Shown: in pieces, positions 42,517 through 51,272 of the stretch
Layout: each line of letters opens with the position of its first letter
Numbering within the stretch: position 1 is the first letter of the stretch
Origin: Chryseobacterium daecheongense
GTDB taxonomy: Bacteria; Bacteroidota; Bacteroidia; Flavobacteriales; Weeksellaceae
Direction: 5' to 3'
DNA length: 64,000 nucleotides
Assembly: GCA_027920525.1 (NCBI GenBank)
Contig: CP115858.1
Coordinates: forward strand, 558,001-622,000
Notes under the pieces: model-generated
What the model saw: only the letters and a program-made list of their open reading frames with translations
Databases searched by the model: none
What the model was told of the DNA's origin: nothing
Translations under genes and position numbers: made by a program

Positions 42517-45309
42517 TTAATTTTCTAATTTTTCTTTGATATATTTGGCCGTATGCGACTTTTTATTGTCTGCCAGTTCTTCAGGTGTCCCGGCAAAAAC
42601 TACTTCACCACCATATTTTCCGGCTTCAGGACCAATATCAATAATATAATCTGCAGATTTGATGATGTCCGGTTGATGTTCTATAACAATTACAGAATGC
42701 CCGAGATCAATCAGTGCCTGAAGAGATTTCAGTAATTTTTGGATATCATGGAAATGGAGTCCGGTTGAGGGTTCATCAAAGATAAATAACGTCTTATCCG
42801 TTGTTACTCCTTTTACCAGGAAAGAAGCAAGTTTTACACGCTGTGCTTCACCTCCCGAAAGGGTAGAAGAGCTTTGCCCAAGCTGTAAATAGCCTAAACC
42901 AACCTCCTGCAAAGGTCTTAATTTCGTAACAATTTTGTCTTCATGATTTTCTTTAAAAAACTCAAGAGCTTCATCCACCGTCATATGGAGGATATCAGAA
43001 ATATTCTTCTCATCAAACTTTACTTCCAGAATTTCATTTTTGAAACGGGTTCCTTTACAGGTTTCACATTCCAGCTCGATATCAGCCATAAACTGCATAG
43101 AGACATTGATGACCCCTTCTCCTTTACACTCATCACATCTTCCACCATCTACGTTGAATGAGAAATGTTTCGGTTTATAGCCCATCATCTTAGACATCTT
43201 TTGTTTGGCAAAAAGATCTCTGATATCATCGTAAGCTTTAAGATAAGTAACAGGGTTTGAACGTGAAGATTTCCCGATAGGATTCTGATCGATGAGTTCA
43301 ATATTCTTGATCAGTTTTTTAGGAAATTCCACTGTATCGTAATCTCCCTTTTTTCCTCCCATTCCCAACTGTATCTGGATATCGTTTGTGAGAATTTCTT
43401 TCATTAGTGTAGATTTGCCACTTCCGGAAACTCCTGAAATAACAACCAGGTTTTCCAAAGGAACATCTACATCAATATTTTTGAGATTATTTTGTCTGGC
43501 TCCTTTAATATGGATCCATTCTTTAGCTTTCCTTCTTTTCTCGGGAACTTTAATTTCCAGTCTGCCTGTTAAATATTGAGAGGTAAGGGTATCAGCATTT
43601 TTTAATTCTTTGTAATCCCCGGCAAAAACAAGTTCACCGCCCAGGTAACCGGCTTCAGGACCAATATCAATAATATAGTCTGCAGCTCTCATTACATCTT
43701 CATCGTGTTCAACAACGATAACGGTATTTCCCAAATCCCGCAGATTTTTTAAAACTCCGATTAAATTTTCAGTATCCCTGGAGTGTAACCCGATTGAAGG
43801 TTCATCCAGAATATAGATGGAACCTACTAATGAACTTCCCAAACTGGTAGCAAGGTTGATCCTCTGGCTTTCTCCTCCAGACAGCGTATTGGATGTTCTG
43901 TTAAGGGTAAGATATCCTAATCCCACCTTTAATAGGAATTCCAGACGGGTAGTGATCTCATAGAGAAGCCTTTTAGCTACTTCCTGATCATGTTCCGAAA
44001 GCTGTAAAGAATTGATTAAAGGGAAGAGCTCGTCAAGCGGTAATTCAATCGTAGACTGGATATTATGCCCGTCAACTTTTACCCAGCTTGTTTCTTCACG
44101 AAGCCTTAAACCTTCACAGGTTGGACAAAGTGTTTTACCCCGATAACGGGAAAGCATGACACGGTATTGGATCTTGTATAAATTTTCTTCAAGCATTTTG
44201 AAGAAATTATTGATCGATGGAAAACTGTTGTTACCATCTCCTTTCCATAAATAATTTTTTTGCTCCTTCGTAAGCTGATGATAAGGCTTATGGATAGGAA
44301 AGTCCCCCGCTTTTTTGATGAATGCTTTTTTCCATTCACTCATCGTTTCTCCTCTCCATGCCACAACAGCATCTTCATAAACGGAAAGGGTCTTGTTAGG
44401 AATTACAAGGTCTTCATCGATTCCTATTACTTTTCCATAACCTTCACAGGTAGGACAAGCACCATAAGGATTATTAAAACTAAAAAAATGGACATTGGGC
44501 TCCAGGAATTCTATCCCGTCCATCTCAAATTTATTGGAAAACTCTCTGACTTTTCCTGTTTCAATATTTTTAAGCGAGCAATACCCTCTACCTTCGTAGA
44601 AAGCCATCTGAATAGAGTCTGCCAATCTTTGAAGAAAACTCTCATCTTCTTCATAAGCAAAACGGTCGATCACCAGATTAATGACCATTCCTTTTTCAGG
44701 AGTAAATCCAAAGCTTTCGAGATCTTCAATTCCCGCAACGTTATCATTAATCTCCAATCTTGTAAAACCGGCTAGCTTGAGGACATTTAAGTTCTCTGCA
44801 AAATTGTCAATATCATATTCCAGTGGAGCCGTTAAAAGAAAAGAAGAATCCTTCTTTGAAGATTTAATAAAATCCACGACATCTGTTACCGAATCTTTTT
44901 TTACCTCCTGTCCTGAAACCGGGGAAAATGTTTTCCCGATTCTGGCAAATAAAAGTTTAAGGTAATCATAAATTTCTGTGGAAGTTCCGACTGTTGAACG
45001 GGGGTTGGAAGAAATAACTTTTTGCTGGATAGCAATTGAAGGAGCGAGTCCTTTAATATCATCCACTTTTGGTTTTTCCAGTTTCCCTAAAAACTGTCGT
45101 GCATACGAACTTAAGCTTTCAACATATCTCCTTTGTCCCTCCGCATAAATTGTGTCAAAAGCGAGTGATGATTTTCCGCTTCCGGACACTCCTGTGATAA
45201 CGATCAATTTATTTTTCGGGATTAATACATCGATGTGCTTCAGGTTGTTAAGATGTGCATTTTTAACAAATACCTGCTTTTTTATATCTATTTCTGTAAT
45301 TGATGCCAT
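42517..45309 (-). CDS. uvrA: Excinuclease ABC subunit A
   Basis: 930 residues, full length. UvrA recognises bulky DNA damage and loads UvrB in nucleotide excision repair. Two ABC ATPase modules: first Walker A 'ITGVSGSGKSSLAFDTIYAEG' (about 38-58), second 'ISGVSGSGKSTLMKEIL'; signature motifs 'LSGGESQRI' and 'LSGGEAQRV'; Walker B 'YILDEPSIGLH' and 'FIFDEPSTGLH'. Zinc fingers are 'CPTCEGYGK' ... 'CPTCEGLRL' and 'CDECKGEGV' ... 'CETCKGTRF'. It is a single gene with a -7 element at 45327-45334. Confidence 0.96.
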   Translation of the reverse strand: MASITEIDIKKQVFVKNAHLNNLKHIDVLIPKNKLIVITGVSGSGKSSLAFDTIYAEGQRRYVESLSSYARQFLGKLEKPKVDDIKGLAPSIAIQQKVISSNPRSTVGTSTEIYDYLKLLFARIGKTFSPVSGQEVKKDSVTDVVDFIKSSKKDSSFLLTAPLEYDIDNFAENLNVLKLAGFTRLEINDNVAGIEDLESFGFTPEKGMVINLVIDRFAYEEDESFLQRLADSIQMAFYEGRGYCSLKNIETGKVREFSNKFEMDGIEFLEPNVHFFSFNNPYGACPTCEGYGKVIGIDEDLVIPNKTLSVYEDAVVAWRGETMSEWKKAFIKKAGDFPIHKPYHQLTKEQKNYLWKGDGNNSFPSINNFFKMLEENLYKIQYRVMLSRYRGKTLCPTCEGLRLREETSWVKVDGHNIQSTIELPLDELFPLINSLQLSEHDQEVAKRLLYEITTRLEFLLKVGLGYLTLNRTSNTLSGGESQRINLATSLGSSLVGSIYILDEPSIGLHSRDTENLIGVLKNLRDLGNTVIVVEHDEDVMRAADYIIDIGPEAGYLGGELVFAGDYKELKNADTLTSQYLTGRLEIKVPEKRRKAKEWIHIKGARQNNLKNIDVDVPLENLVVISGVSGSGKSTLMKEILTNDIQIQLGMGGKKGDYDTVEFPKKLIKNIELIDQNPIGKSSRSNPVTYLKAYDDIRDLFAKQKMSKMMGYKPKHFSFNVDGGRCDECKGEGVINVSMQFMADIELECETCKGTRFKNEILEVKFDEKNISDILHMTVDEALEFFKENHEDKIVTKLRPLQEVGLGYLQLGQSSSTLSGGEAQRVKLASFLVKGVTTDKTLFIFDEPSTGLHFHDIQKLLKSLQALIDLGHSVIVIEHQPDIIKSADYIIDIGPEAGKYGGEVVFAGTPEELADNKKSHTAKYIKEKLEN

Positions 45310-45326
45310 AGTAAAATTAAGACCAA

Positions 45327-45334
45327 CAAAAATA
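45327..45334 (-). promoter_or_regulatory. uvrA: -7 promoter element of uvrA
   Basis: The plus strand reads CAAAAATA, i.e. TATTTTTG on the minus strand, an exact TAnnTTTG 17 bases before the uvrA ATG. Confidence 0.5.
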
Positions 45335-45670
45335 CGAATTTTTAACGGATTTTCTTCGTCTAATTATCGCTTTTACTATTCAAAAAATCTATTAAACAGA
45401 CTGTTAATATTTACAAAATAAAAACATTGACCCGGTCATTGCTTTGGTACTTTTTTGATAAAAAACACTTATGTAAATACTTTAAACAGACCAATTGATT
45501 ATTTCAATAATAAAATATTATTACTGTGGTGTATTAAACAATAAGTTATAAAATGATAGCAATGAATCTGTTCATCAGCATTAATTATTAAACAAAGAAG
45601 GAAAGATGCAATATATTATTTAGCATGTTAAAGAAATTTTATGAATTTTTATGTTTTTTAAGTTGCAGTA
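45335..45670. other. AT-rich spacer upstream of the TonB receptor locus
   Basis: About 335 bases between uvrA's promoter and the leader of the TonB receptor. I see no gene, hairpin or repeat in it worth calling. Confidence 0.5.
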
Positions 45671-45701
45671 TTGCTTCGTATTTTAAATTTATTTAACATT
45701 G
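45671..45701 (+). promoter_or_regulatory. Promoter of the 16-codon leader ORF
   Basis: TTG (45671-45673), 20 bases, then TAACATTG (45694-45701), one mismatch from TAnnTTTG. The spacing equals that of the TonB receptor's own promoter. The leader ORF starts 22 bases after. Confidence 0.45.
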
Positions 45702-45723
45702 CAGCGTATAAATGTATATAATA

Positions 45724-45774
45724 ATGGTAAAGTTATTCAGAGACCTTGTTACACATTTAATGAGAAAAAGGTAA
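45724..45774 (+). CDS. Candidate 16-codon leader peptide upstream of the TonB receptor
   Basis: ATG to TAA, reading MVKLFRDLVTHLMRKR. A promoter lies 22 bases before it and an intrinsic terminator 15 bases after the stop, so it sits in a short transcript of about 105 bases, arranged like an attenuator leader. The peptide is not rich in one amino acid; its basic end is notable. I do not recognise it. It could regulate the TonB receptor gene at 45910 or be a small RNA with a chance ORF. Confidence 0.4.
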   Translation: MVKLFRDLVTHLMRKR

Positions 45775-45788
45775 TTACTTCCCCACAC

Positions 45789-45815
45789 AAGATGCAGTCC
45801 ACTGCATCTTTTTTT
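45789..45815 (+). terminator. Intrinsic terminator after the leader ORF
   Basis: AAGATGCAG (45789-45797) pairs with CTGCATCTT (45802-45810) with a TCCA loop and a following T run. It precedes the TonB receptor promoter. Confidence 0.8.
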
Positions 45816-45835
45816 ATTTATATCAATTAAAGTTT

Positions 45836-45849
45836 ATGATAATAATCAT
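45836..45849 (+). promoter_or_regulatory. Fur-like inverted repeat at the TonB receptor promoter
   Basis: ATGAT-AATA-ATCAT is a 5-bp inverted repeat resembling the core of Fur boxes (GATAATGATAATCATTATC-like) and lies directly before the -33 TTG. A metal-dependent repressor here would fit a TonB-dependent uptake receptor. Confidence 0.35.
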
Positions 45850-45880
45850 TTGTAAGTGTTGTTCAAGTCGTCTAATTTTG
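45850..45880 (+). promoter_or_regulatory. Promoter of the TonB receptor gene
   Basis: TTG (45850-45852), a 20-base gap and TAATTTTG (45873-45880), an exact TAnnTTTG, 29 bases before the ATG at 45910. Confidence 0.6.
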
Positions 45881-45909
45881 GAAATCTTAAAAAAATCTTA
45901 AATTAAGGA

Positions 45910-47718
45910 ATGAAAAAGCTGGGAGCCGTTTTTTTTCTGGGAGCTATTGTAATGGGACAAGCACAGGAAAAAGCATCAGATATTGAAACGATAGAAGTTC
46001 AGGGAAAATTTATAGCTACTCCCTATAAGAGTGCCAATCAGAATATTACCATAATTTCAAGAGAAGAGATCGCAAATGCTGCGGCCAAAAGTATTGATGA
46101 AATTCTTCAGATGGTTCCTGGAATGGATATCAGAAGAAGAGGGGCCAATGGTGTACAGAGTGATGTAGGATTTCGTGGAAGCTCATTTGAACAAGTCCTT
46201 ATACTATTAAACGGGATTCGGATGAATGATTCACAAACGGGGCACAATTCTTTAAATATTCCGGTGGATCTGGAAGATGTTGAGCGCATAGAAATTATTA
46301 AAGGTCCCGCAGCACGTAGATTTGGCCAAAATGCCTATGCGGGTGTCATCAATATCATCACCAAAACAATTTTAGGTAAAAAGGTAAAAATAAGTGCGGA
46401 AGGCGGAGATTATGAGACCTATGGTTTCGGGTTGAATGCCCAATTGGGAAATGAAAAGTTTTCCAACTCCCTGCAAGCTAATTCATCCACTTCCCAAGGA
46501 TATATGCATAATACGGATTATGAAATACGGAATGTGTTTTACCAGAGCAAATTAGGGATTAGAAATGGAGATATAAGACTTCAGGCAGGTTTTTCAGAAA
46601 AGAAATTCGGAGCCAATGGATTTTATTCATCACCGAAGGCTACAGAGCAGTATGAGGAGATGCAGGCTTCCATTATCAGTTTAGCCCACCAGCAAACTTT
46701 TGGGAAACTGAAACTTAATTCTAATGTATATTGGAGAAGGGGACAGGATATGTATTTATATAACAGGCAAAATCCCGCTCTGTACAGGAACATGCATATC
46801 GGAAATAATGTTGGAGGAGAAGTTAATTCAAGTTATACATGGGGATTGGGAACGACAGGGGTTGGTGTCGAACTGAGAAAAGAGTTTCTGGTGAGTAATA
46901 ACCTTGGAGACAGAAACCGTTTTGTCACCCAGGTACTCTTTGAACATCACTTTTCATTGCTGGACAAAAAACTAAATATCAGTCCCGGAATTTCCTGGGC
47001 TAATTACTCCAAGGAAGGAAATTTCTTCTATCCAGGGCTGGATGTAGGTTATAATTTTGATTCAAACAACAAGGTCTATGCGAATGTGGCAAGAGTACAC
47101 AGGGTGCCAACATTTACAGATCTGTATTATATAAGTAAAACAGAGCAGGGAAACCCTGGTCTTTTGCCTGAGAATGCTGTTTCATCAGAAGTGGGATATC
47201 AATATCAGAATAAAATATTACTGGCAAAAATCAGTGGTTTTATGCGCAGTTCAAAGAATTCTATCGATTGGGTAAAGAAATCCTTGGAGGACCCTGTATG
47301 GTATGCTCAAAATGTAGGAGAAATTGATACGAAAGGAGTTGAGATAGAATTTAATCACAGATTATTCCCTTGGATAAAATATTCTTTGGGGTATACGTAC
47401 CTGGATACCGAATTTAAACAGTCTAATGATTTTGTTTCAAGATATGTTCTCGATAATCTGAAACATCAGTTGGTTGCCAAACTTGAGACAAGTTTCCTGC
47501 AACATTTCACTAATGAATTAGTATACCGTTATAATGACAGAGTGAATCTTGGCAGCTATAATTTATTGGACGAAAAAATTAGTTTCGTTAAAAAGGATTT
47601 CTCAGTCTATGTTCTGATTAATAATGTTACGAATACGAAATATACCGAAACCTTTGGTGTTCAGATGCCTAACAGATGGTTTCATATAGGATTTACCTAC
47701 AATATTAATATTAAGTAA
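45910..47718 (+). CDS. TonB-dependent outer membrane receptor
   Basis: 602 residues. A signal peptide ends near 'IVMGQAQ|EKA'; the TonB box is around 'IETIEVQGK' (25-33). The plug (about 40-150) has 'SIDEILQMVPGMDIRRRG', 'FRGSSFEQVLILLNGIRMN' and 'VERIEIIKGPAARRFG'; the rest is a 22-strand type barrel ending in '...NRWFHIGFTYNINIK'. It imports a metal chelate, vitamin or other ligand; the size is that of the BtuB/vitamin B12 class rather than the large SusC class. The promoter overlaps a Fur-like repeat. A DUF2490 gene follows 53 bases later. Confidence 0.9.
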   Translation: MKKLGAVFFLGAIVMGQAQEKASDIETIEVQGKFIATPYKSANQNITIISREEIANAAAKSIDEILQMVPGMDIRRRGANGVQSDVGFRGSSFEQVLILLNGIRMNDSQTGHNSLNIPVDLEDVERIEIIKGPAARRFGQNAYAGVINIITKTILGKKVKISAEGGDYETYGFGLNAQLGNEKFSNSLQANSSTSQGYMHNTDYEIRNVFYQSKLGIRNGDIRLQAGFSEKKFGANGFYSSPKATEQYEEMQASIISLAHQQTFGKLKLNSNVYWRRGQDMYLYNRQNPALYRNMHIGNNVGGEVNSSYTWGLGTTGVGVELRKEFLVSNNLGDRNRFVTQVLFEHHFSLLDKKLNISPGISWANYSKEGNFFYPGLDVGYNFDSNNKVYANVARVHRVPTFTDLYYISKTEQGNPGLLPENAVSSEVGYQYQNKILLAKISGFMRSSKNSIDWVKKSLEDPVWYAQNVGEIDTKGVEIEFNHRLFPWIKYSLGYTYLDTEFKQSNDFVSRYVLDNLKHQLVAKLETSFLQHFTNELVYRYNDRVNLGSYNLLDEKISFVKKDFSVYVLINNVTNTKYTETFGVQMPNRWFHIGFTYNINIK

Positions 47719-47748
47719 AGTTAATATTAACGAGTGGTTAATTAATTT

Positions 47749-47756
47749 TATTTTTG
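47749..47756 (+). promoter_or_regulatory. -7 promoter element of the DUF2490 gene
   Basis: TATTTTTG, an exact TAnnTTTG, 15 bases before the ATG at 47772. Confidence 0.5.
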
Positions 47757-47771
47757 CAAAAATTTTTTCAG

Positions 47772-48488
47772 ATGAAACTTTTCTTAGGTTTAAGTTTGCT
47801 ATGTAGCATGGCATTTATAAAGGCACAAGAGCATATTTCAAGCTTTAATGCTGTAACCCTCACCTATAAATTTCATCCAAAATTTTTCTTGTATGCAGAA
47901 GGTCAGCTTCGAGGAAATGAAGATTATACTTATCCCGATTATTACGAAATAAAAGGAGGACTGGGATATAATCTCACAAAAAACCACAAGCCGTTCATAG
48001 GCCTTGGAAGATATGTGAACTATAAATCCCAGAGCTTAAGCAGGGAGGAATTCAGGGTATGGCTCCAGGACGTTATCGACGTTAAGAAAGGGATTGTAAA
48101 ATTTGAGAATCGTCTTCGCGCGGAAAAGAGCTGGTTTTACGAACCTAAAACAGATAAAACATCTCAAAGGATGCGTTATCGTTACCGTTTGAATGTAAGC
48201 GTACCTCTTAATGCGAAAACAATCGAAAAAGGAACTGTATTTGCCAATGCTTATGACGAAGTATTTTTTGTAAGTCCTATAAAACCTACATTTGCCCGAA
48301 ACAGGGTTTACGGTGGATTCGGTTATCAGATTGACGAATATTTCGGTGTTTTATGTGGTTACCTCTGGCAAAGAGAATTCGATGCAACCGGGAACAAAAA
48401 CCTTCATTTTATTTACTTAGCCCTGAACATTAATATCGATGGCACCGATCACCATACGAAAACTTATGAATTCCCGGGAGCGGATTAA
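47772..48488 (+). CDS. DUF2490 family outer-surface protein
   Basis: 238 residues from ATG 47772 ('MKLFLGLSLLCSMAFIKAQEH'), a signal peptide start; the upstream ATG of the open frame (47754) falls in the promoter. 'VTLTYKFHPKFFLYAEGQLR' and 'VKFENRLRAEKSWFYEP', with alternating aromatic residues, are the DUF2490 pattern of a small outer-membrane beta-barrel. Function unknown. It follows the TonB receptor with its own promoter and overlaps the convergent HD gene by four bases. Confidence 0.85.
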   Translation: MKLFLGLSLLCSMAFIKAQEHISSFNAVTLTYKFHPKFFLYAEGQLRGNEDYTYPDYYEIKGGLGYNLTKNHKPFIGLGRYVNYKSQSLSREEFRVWLQDVIDVKKGIVKFENRLRAEKSWFYEPKTDKTSQRMRYRYRLNVSVPLNAKTIEKGTVFANAYDEVFFVSPIKPTFARNRVYGGFGYQIDEYFGVLCGYLWQREFDATGNKNLHFIYLALNINIDGTDHHTKTYEFPGAD

Positions 48489-48931
48489 TATTTTTCGATC
48501 AGATAATGATATGCCTTAAGGTATTTATTAAATCTTTTAATGTCTTTAGGAGTAAGTTCCCTGTTTACTCTTCGTAAATCCATATTATCCCGCAGATCGT
48601 TTAATTTGACAGCTACAGCAAGGGGAGATCTTTCAGTTCGTTTTATGAAATCGTCATAATCCTCTTCAGGATCGAATTTGGTAAGGCAACTAATGGCAAA
48701 CAGGATATATTCCGGAAAGCCCTCATTTCGTAAAAAATCAAGACTAAACTCAGAAGGGTGATCTTCTACGACATCATGCAATACCCCTACGATTTTTTCA
48801 TCCATTGTTTTTCCGTACTCCATAACACGCATTACATGGGCAATATAGGGTGCATGGTATTTATCGGTCTGCCCTTTATGCGCTTTATCAGCAATCTTTA
48901 TGGCTCTGTGTAAAAGTTCTTCTTTAGTCAT
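48485..48931 (-). CDS. HD-domain hydrolase, MESH1/SpoT-hydrolase-like
   Basis: 148 residues from ATG 48931 ('MTKEELLHRAIKIADKAHKG'); the open frame extends further, but the -7 element at 48952-48959 lies inside it. 'YIAHVMRVMEYG', then 'GVLHDVVEDHP' with the metal-binding His-Asp, and 'AVKLNDLRDNMDL' are the three conserved blocks of the small (p)ppGpp hydrolase / MESH1 group. It may degrade alarmone or another nucleotide in the cytoplasm; the short form lacks a synthetase domain. Convergent with the DUF2490 gene. Confidence 0.8.
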   Translation of the reverse strand: MTKEELLHRAIKIADKAHKGQTDKYHAPYIAHVMRVMEYGKTMDEKIVGVLHDVVEDHPSEFSLDFLRNEGFPEYILFAISCLTKFDPEEDYDDFIKRTERSPLAVAVKLNDLRDNMDLRRVNRELTPKDIKRFNKYLKAYHYLIEKY

Positions 48932-48951
48932 TTTTTTGAAAAGATTCTGTG

Positions 48952-48959
48952 CAAAAATA
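48952..48959 (-). promoter_or_regulatory. -7 promoter element of the HD hydrolase gene
   Basis: The plus strand reads CAAAAATA, i.e. TATTTTTG on the minus strand, 20 bases before the ATG at 48931. Confidence 0.5.
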
Positions 48960-49009
48960 GAAAATGCCTTAAATAAATAAGACATTTCTTTTAATTATTT
49001 TAAAATATT

Positions 49010-49345
49010 TTATCCCTGTGTTTCGTCTTCAACAGATGCAATGGGAGCGTTGTTTTTTACTGATTCTATGCCGTTCTCCATACCATTTTCAGATTCATAC
49101 ATCTGGCTGGTTCCAATAATCTGGCCATTCCCTGCTTTTAGATTAAAATAAGACTTTTCATTAGAAGAAGTTTTTCTTTCAAATTTAGAGTCGTCTCTAG
49201 AATTGATTCTCACGGATTCTATGCCGTTTTCACATCCTGATTTGGAGCTGTATCCCTGGCTTGTTAAGATTACCTGGCCGTTTCCTGCTTTCAGGTTGAA
49301 TTGATAATCCCCGTTTGTTCTTGTAGAAATAATAAATTTTCCCAT
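49010..49345 (-). CDS. YegP-family (DUF1508) protein
   Basis: 111 residues made of two tandem DUF1508 units: 'DYQFNLKAGNGQVILTSQGY' (13-32) with 'GCENGIESVR', and 'SYFNLKAGNGQIIGTSQMYE' (about 65-84) with 'GMENGIESVK'. The pattern FxLKAxNGxxIxxSxxYxxxxxxxxGIxSV is diagnostic for YegP. The family is small, cytoplasmic and of unclear role, sometimes stress-induced. It has a short acidic tail. Single gene. Confidence 0.93.
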   Translation of the reverse strand: MGKFIISTRTNGDYQFNLKAGNGQVILTSQGYSSKSGCENGIESVRINSRDDSKFERKTSSNEKSYFNLKAGNGQIIGTSQMYESENGMENGIESVKNNAPIASVEDETQG

Positions 49346-49401
49346 AATTTATTTGTTTTATGATGATGTTTCGGTTATTTAAAAGTAACAAAAATTTATA
49401 A

Positions 49402-49432
49402 AACAAAAAAGCACTTCAAAGTGAAGTGCTTT
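49402..49432 (-). terminator. Terminator of the beta-oxidation operon
   Basis: AAAGCACTTCA (49408-49418) pairs with TGAAGTGCTTT (49422-49432); on the minus strand a run of T follows. It lies 26 bases after the acyl-CoA dehydrogenase stop. Confidence 0.8.
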
Positions 49433-49457
49433 AACATCAAATTTATTTTAGAAAAGA

Positions 49458-51248
49458 CTAATAATGTCCTTTTTCAATATAGTGTGCTGCAACTTTTTCA
49501 GTAAGAGCAACTATATTAGGATGATTAGTATATTTTGTAAATCTTCTTAATCCGGAAAGCATCATTCTTTGCTCATCTCCCTCAGCAAAAGAAACAATTC
49601 CTTCTTTAGCAGCAACGATGATTTTCTCAACTGCTTTGTAAAGGTTAAGCTGAGCCATAGCTGCTTCTACAGAATCAGGAGTAAAGTGTTTTTCAGCTCT
49701 TAAGATTGCAGATTCTGCCATGTAGATCTGATTAAGGATTTCTGAAGCATTTAGCAATAAGTGTTGCTGCTTTTCAATATCCATCATATATTTTTGAAGG
49801 GCAGCTCCTGAAACCATTAAGAATACTTTTTTAAGGTTTGCAATAATCGCTTTCTCCTCACTCATAAAGGCAGAATAATCCGGCACCTCAAATGAAGGGA
49901 TACCCATTAATTCTTTACTGATTGCCATAGCAGGAGATAACAGGTCTAATTCACCCTTCATCGCTCTCTTGATCAGCATTCCTACTGCAAGTAGTCTGTT
50001 GATCTCATTGGTACCTTCATAGATTCTTGAAATCCTTGAATCTCTCCAAGCTGCCTCCATAGGAGTTTCCTCCGAGAATCCCATACCTCCGTATACCTGA
50101 ATTCCTTCGTCAGCTGTATGTTGCGCCAGGTCAGATACGAAAACTTTAAGAATTGAACACTCTACAGCAAATTCTTCAACACCCTTTAATTCTGCAGCCT
50201 GATGATCTAATCCTCCCGCTACCAGTTCATCAATCTTATCCTGAATATCTTTAGCCGCTCTATACGAACCTGCCTCACTTACAAAAATTCCTGTTGCCAT
50301 CTCAGCAAGCTTCTTTCTGATCGCTCCGAAAGTTGAAATAGAAACGCCAAACTGTTTTCTTTCGTTAGCATACTGGATAGAGTGGTTGGTAATTCTTCTC
50401 TGAGCATCAAGACAAGCTGCAGCTAATTTGATACGACCAACGTTCAATGCGTTCAAAGCAATTTTAAATCCGTTGTTTCTTTCTCCCAAAAGGTTTTCAA
50501 CAGGAATTTTCATATCGTTAAAGAAAACCTGACGGGTAGAGGATGCACGGATCCCTAATTTATGTTCCTCTTCTCCGAAAGTTAAGCTTTCAGGATTTTC
50601 AAGTTCAGAACGGTTGATTACAAAGCCTGTAATATTTTTATCATCATCGATCTTTGCAAACAGAGTGAAAGTATCGGCAAATCCAGCATTGGAAATCCAC
50701 ATCTTTTGTCCGTTGATGATATAATGTTTACCATCCTCAGATAATTTAGCTCTTGTTTTTCCTGAGTTGGCATCAGAACCTGCATCCGGCTCTGTTAAAC
50801 AATAGGCTCCAAACTTAGTTCCTGTAGCCAGATCCGGAAGATATTTTTTCTTTTGCTCTTCTGTACCGTAAAGAACAATTGGTAATGTTCCGATTCCGGT
50901 GTGCGCTCCGTATGCCGTAGCTAATGAACCGGTAACTCCCGAAATATAATCGCAGGCAAGCATGGTTGTTACAAAGCCCATTCCCAGTCCTCCATATTCT
51001 TCAGGAACAGCAATTCCAAGCATACCCATTTCACCAAGCTTACGCATTGTCTCTTCTGTAAATGCATAATCTTTCTTTTCGAAACGTTCCTTTTGCGGAA
51101 CTACTTCTCTGTCAATAAATTCTTTCGCAGAATCACGAAGCATTTTTTGTTCCTCATTAAGTTCTTCAATAGAGAAGATCTCATTAGCAGGAATTTCTTT
51201 AATTAAAAACTCACCGCCTTTTCGTGTTTTATTAAGTGTATCACTCAT
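49458..51248 (-). CDS. Acyl-CoA dehydrogenase
   Basis: 596 residues. First oxidation step of fatty acid beta-oxidation, FAD-dependent. 'IAVPEEYGGLGMGFVTTML', 'YCLTEPDAGSDANSGKTRA' and 'WISNAGFADTFTLFAKID' form the N-terminal and beta domains; 'QVYGGMGFSEETPMEAAWRD' with 'RISRIYEGTNEI' is the catalytic-Glu and FAD block; a C-terminal extension (about 420-596) makes it the longer Bacteroidetes form. It is the last gene of a minus-strand series MarR, HCDH/ECH, S23, thiolase, S23, acyl-CoA dehydrogenase, separated from thiolase by an S23 gene. Confidence 0.93.
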   Translation of the reverse strand: MSDTLNKTRKGGEFLIKEIPANEIFSIEELNEEQKMLRDSAKEFIDREVVPQKERFEKKDYAFTEETMRKLGEMGMLGIAVPEEYGGLGMGFVTTMLACDYISGVTGSLATAYGAHTGIGTLPIVLYGTEEQKKKYLPDLATGTKFGAYCLTEPDAGSDANSGKTRAKLSEDGKHYIINGQKMWISNAGFADTFTLFAKIDDDKNITGFVINRSELENPESLTFGEEEHKLGIRASSTRQVFFNDMKIPVENLLGERNNGFKIALNALNVGRIKLAAACLDAQRRITNHSIQYANERKQFGVSISTFGAIRKKLAEMATGIFVSEAGSYRAAKDIQDKIDELVAGGLDHQAAELKGVEEFAVECSILKVFVSDLAQHTADEGIQVYGGMGFSEETPMEAAWRDSRISRIYEGTNEINRLLAVGMLIKRAMKGELDLLSPAMAISKELMGIPSFEVPDYSAFMSEEKAIIANLKKVFLMVSGAALQKYMMDIEKQQHLLLNASEILNQIYMAESAILRAEKHFTPDSVEAAMAQLNLYKAVEKIIVAAKEGIVSFAEGDEQRMMLSGLRRFTKYTNHPNIVALTEKVAAHYIEKGHY

Positions 51249-51272
51249 TATTAATAATTTTAATTTTTGATT

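Noticed and set aside
48932-48985. Longer start of the HD hydrolase
   Set aside because: The -7 promoter element at 48952-48959 lies inside this part and the added residues are not conserved-looking.
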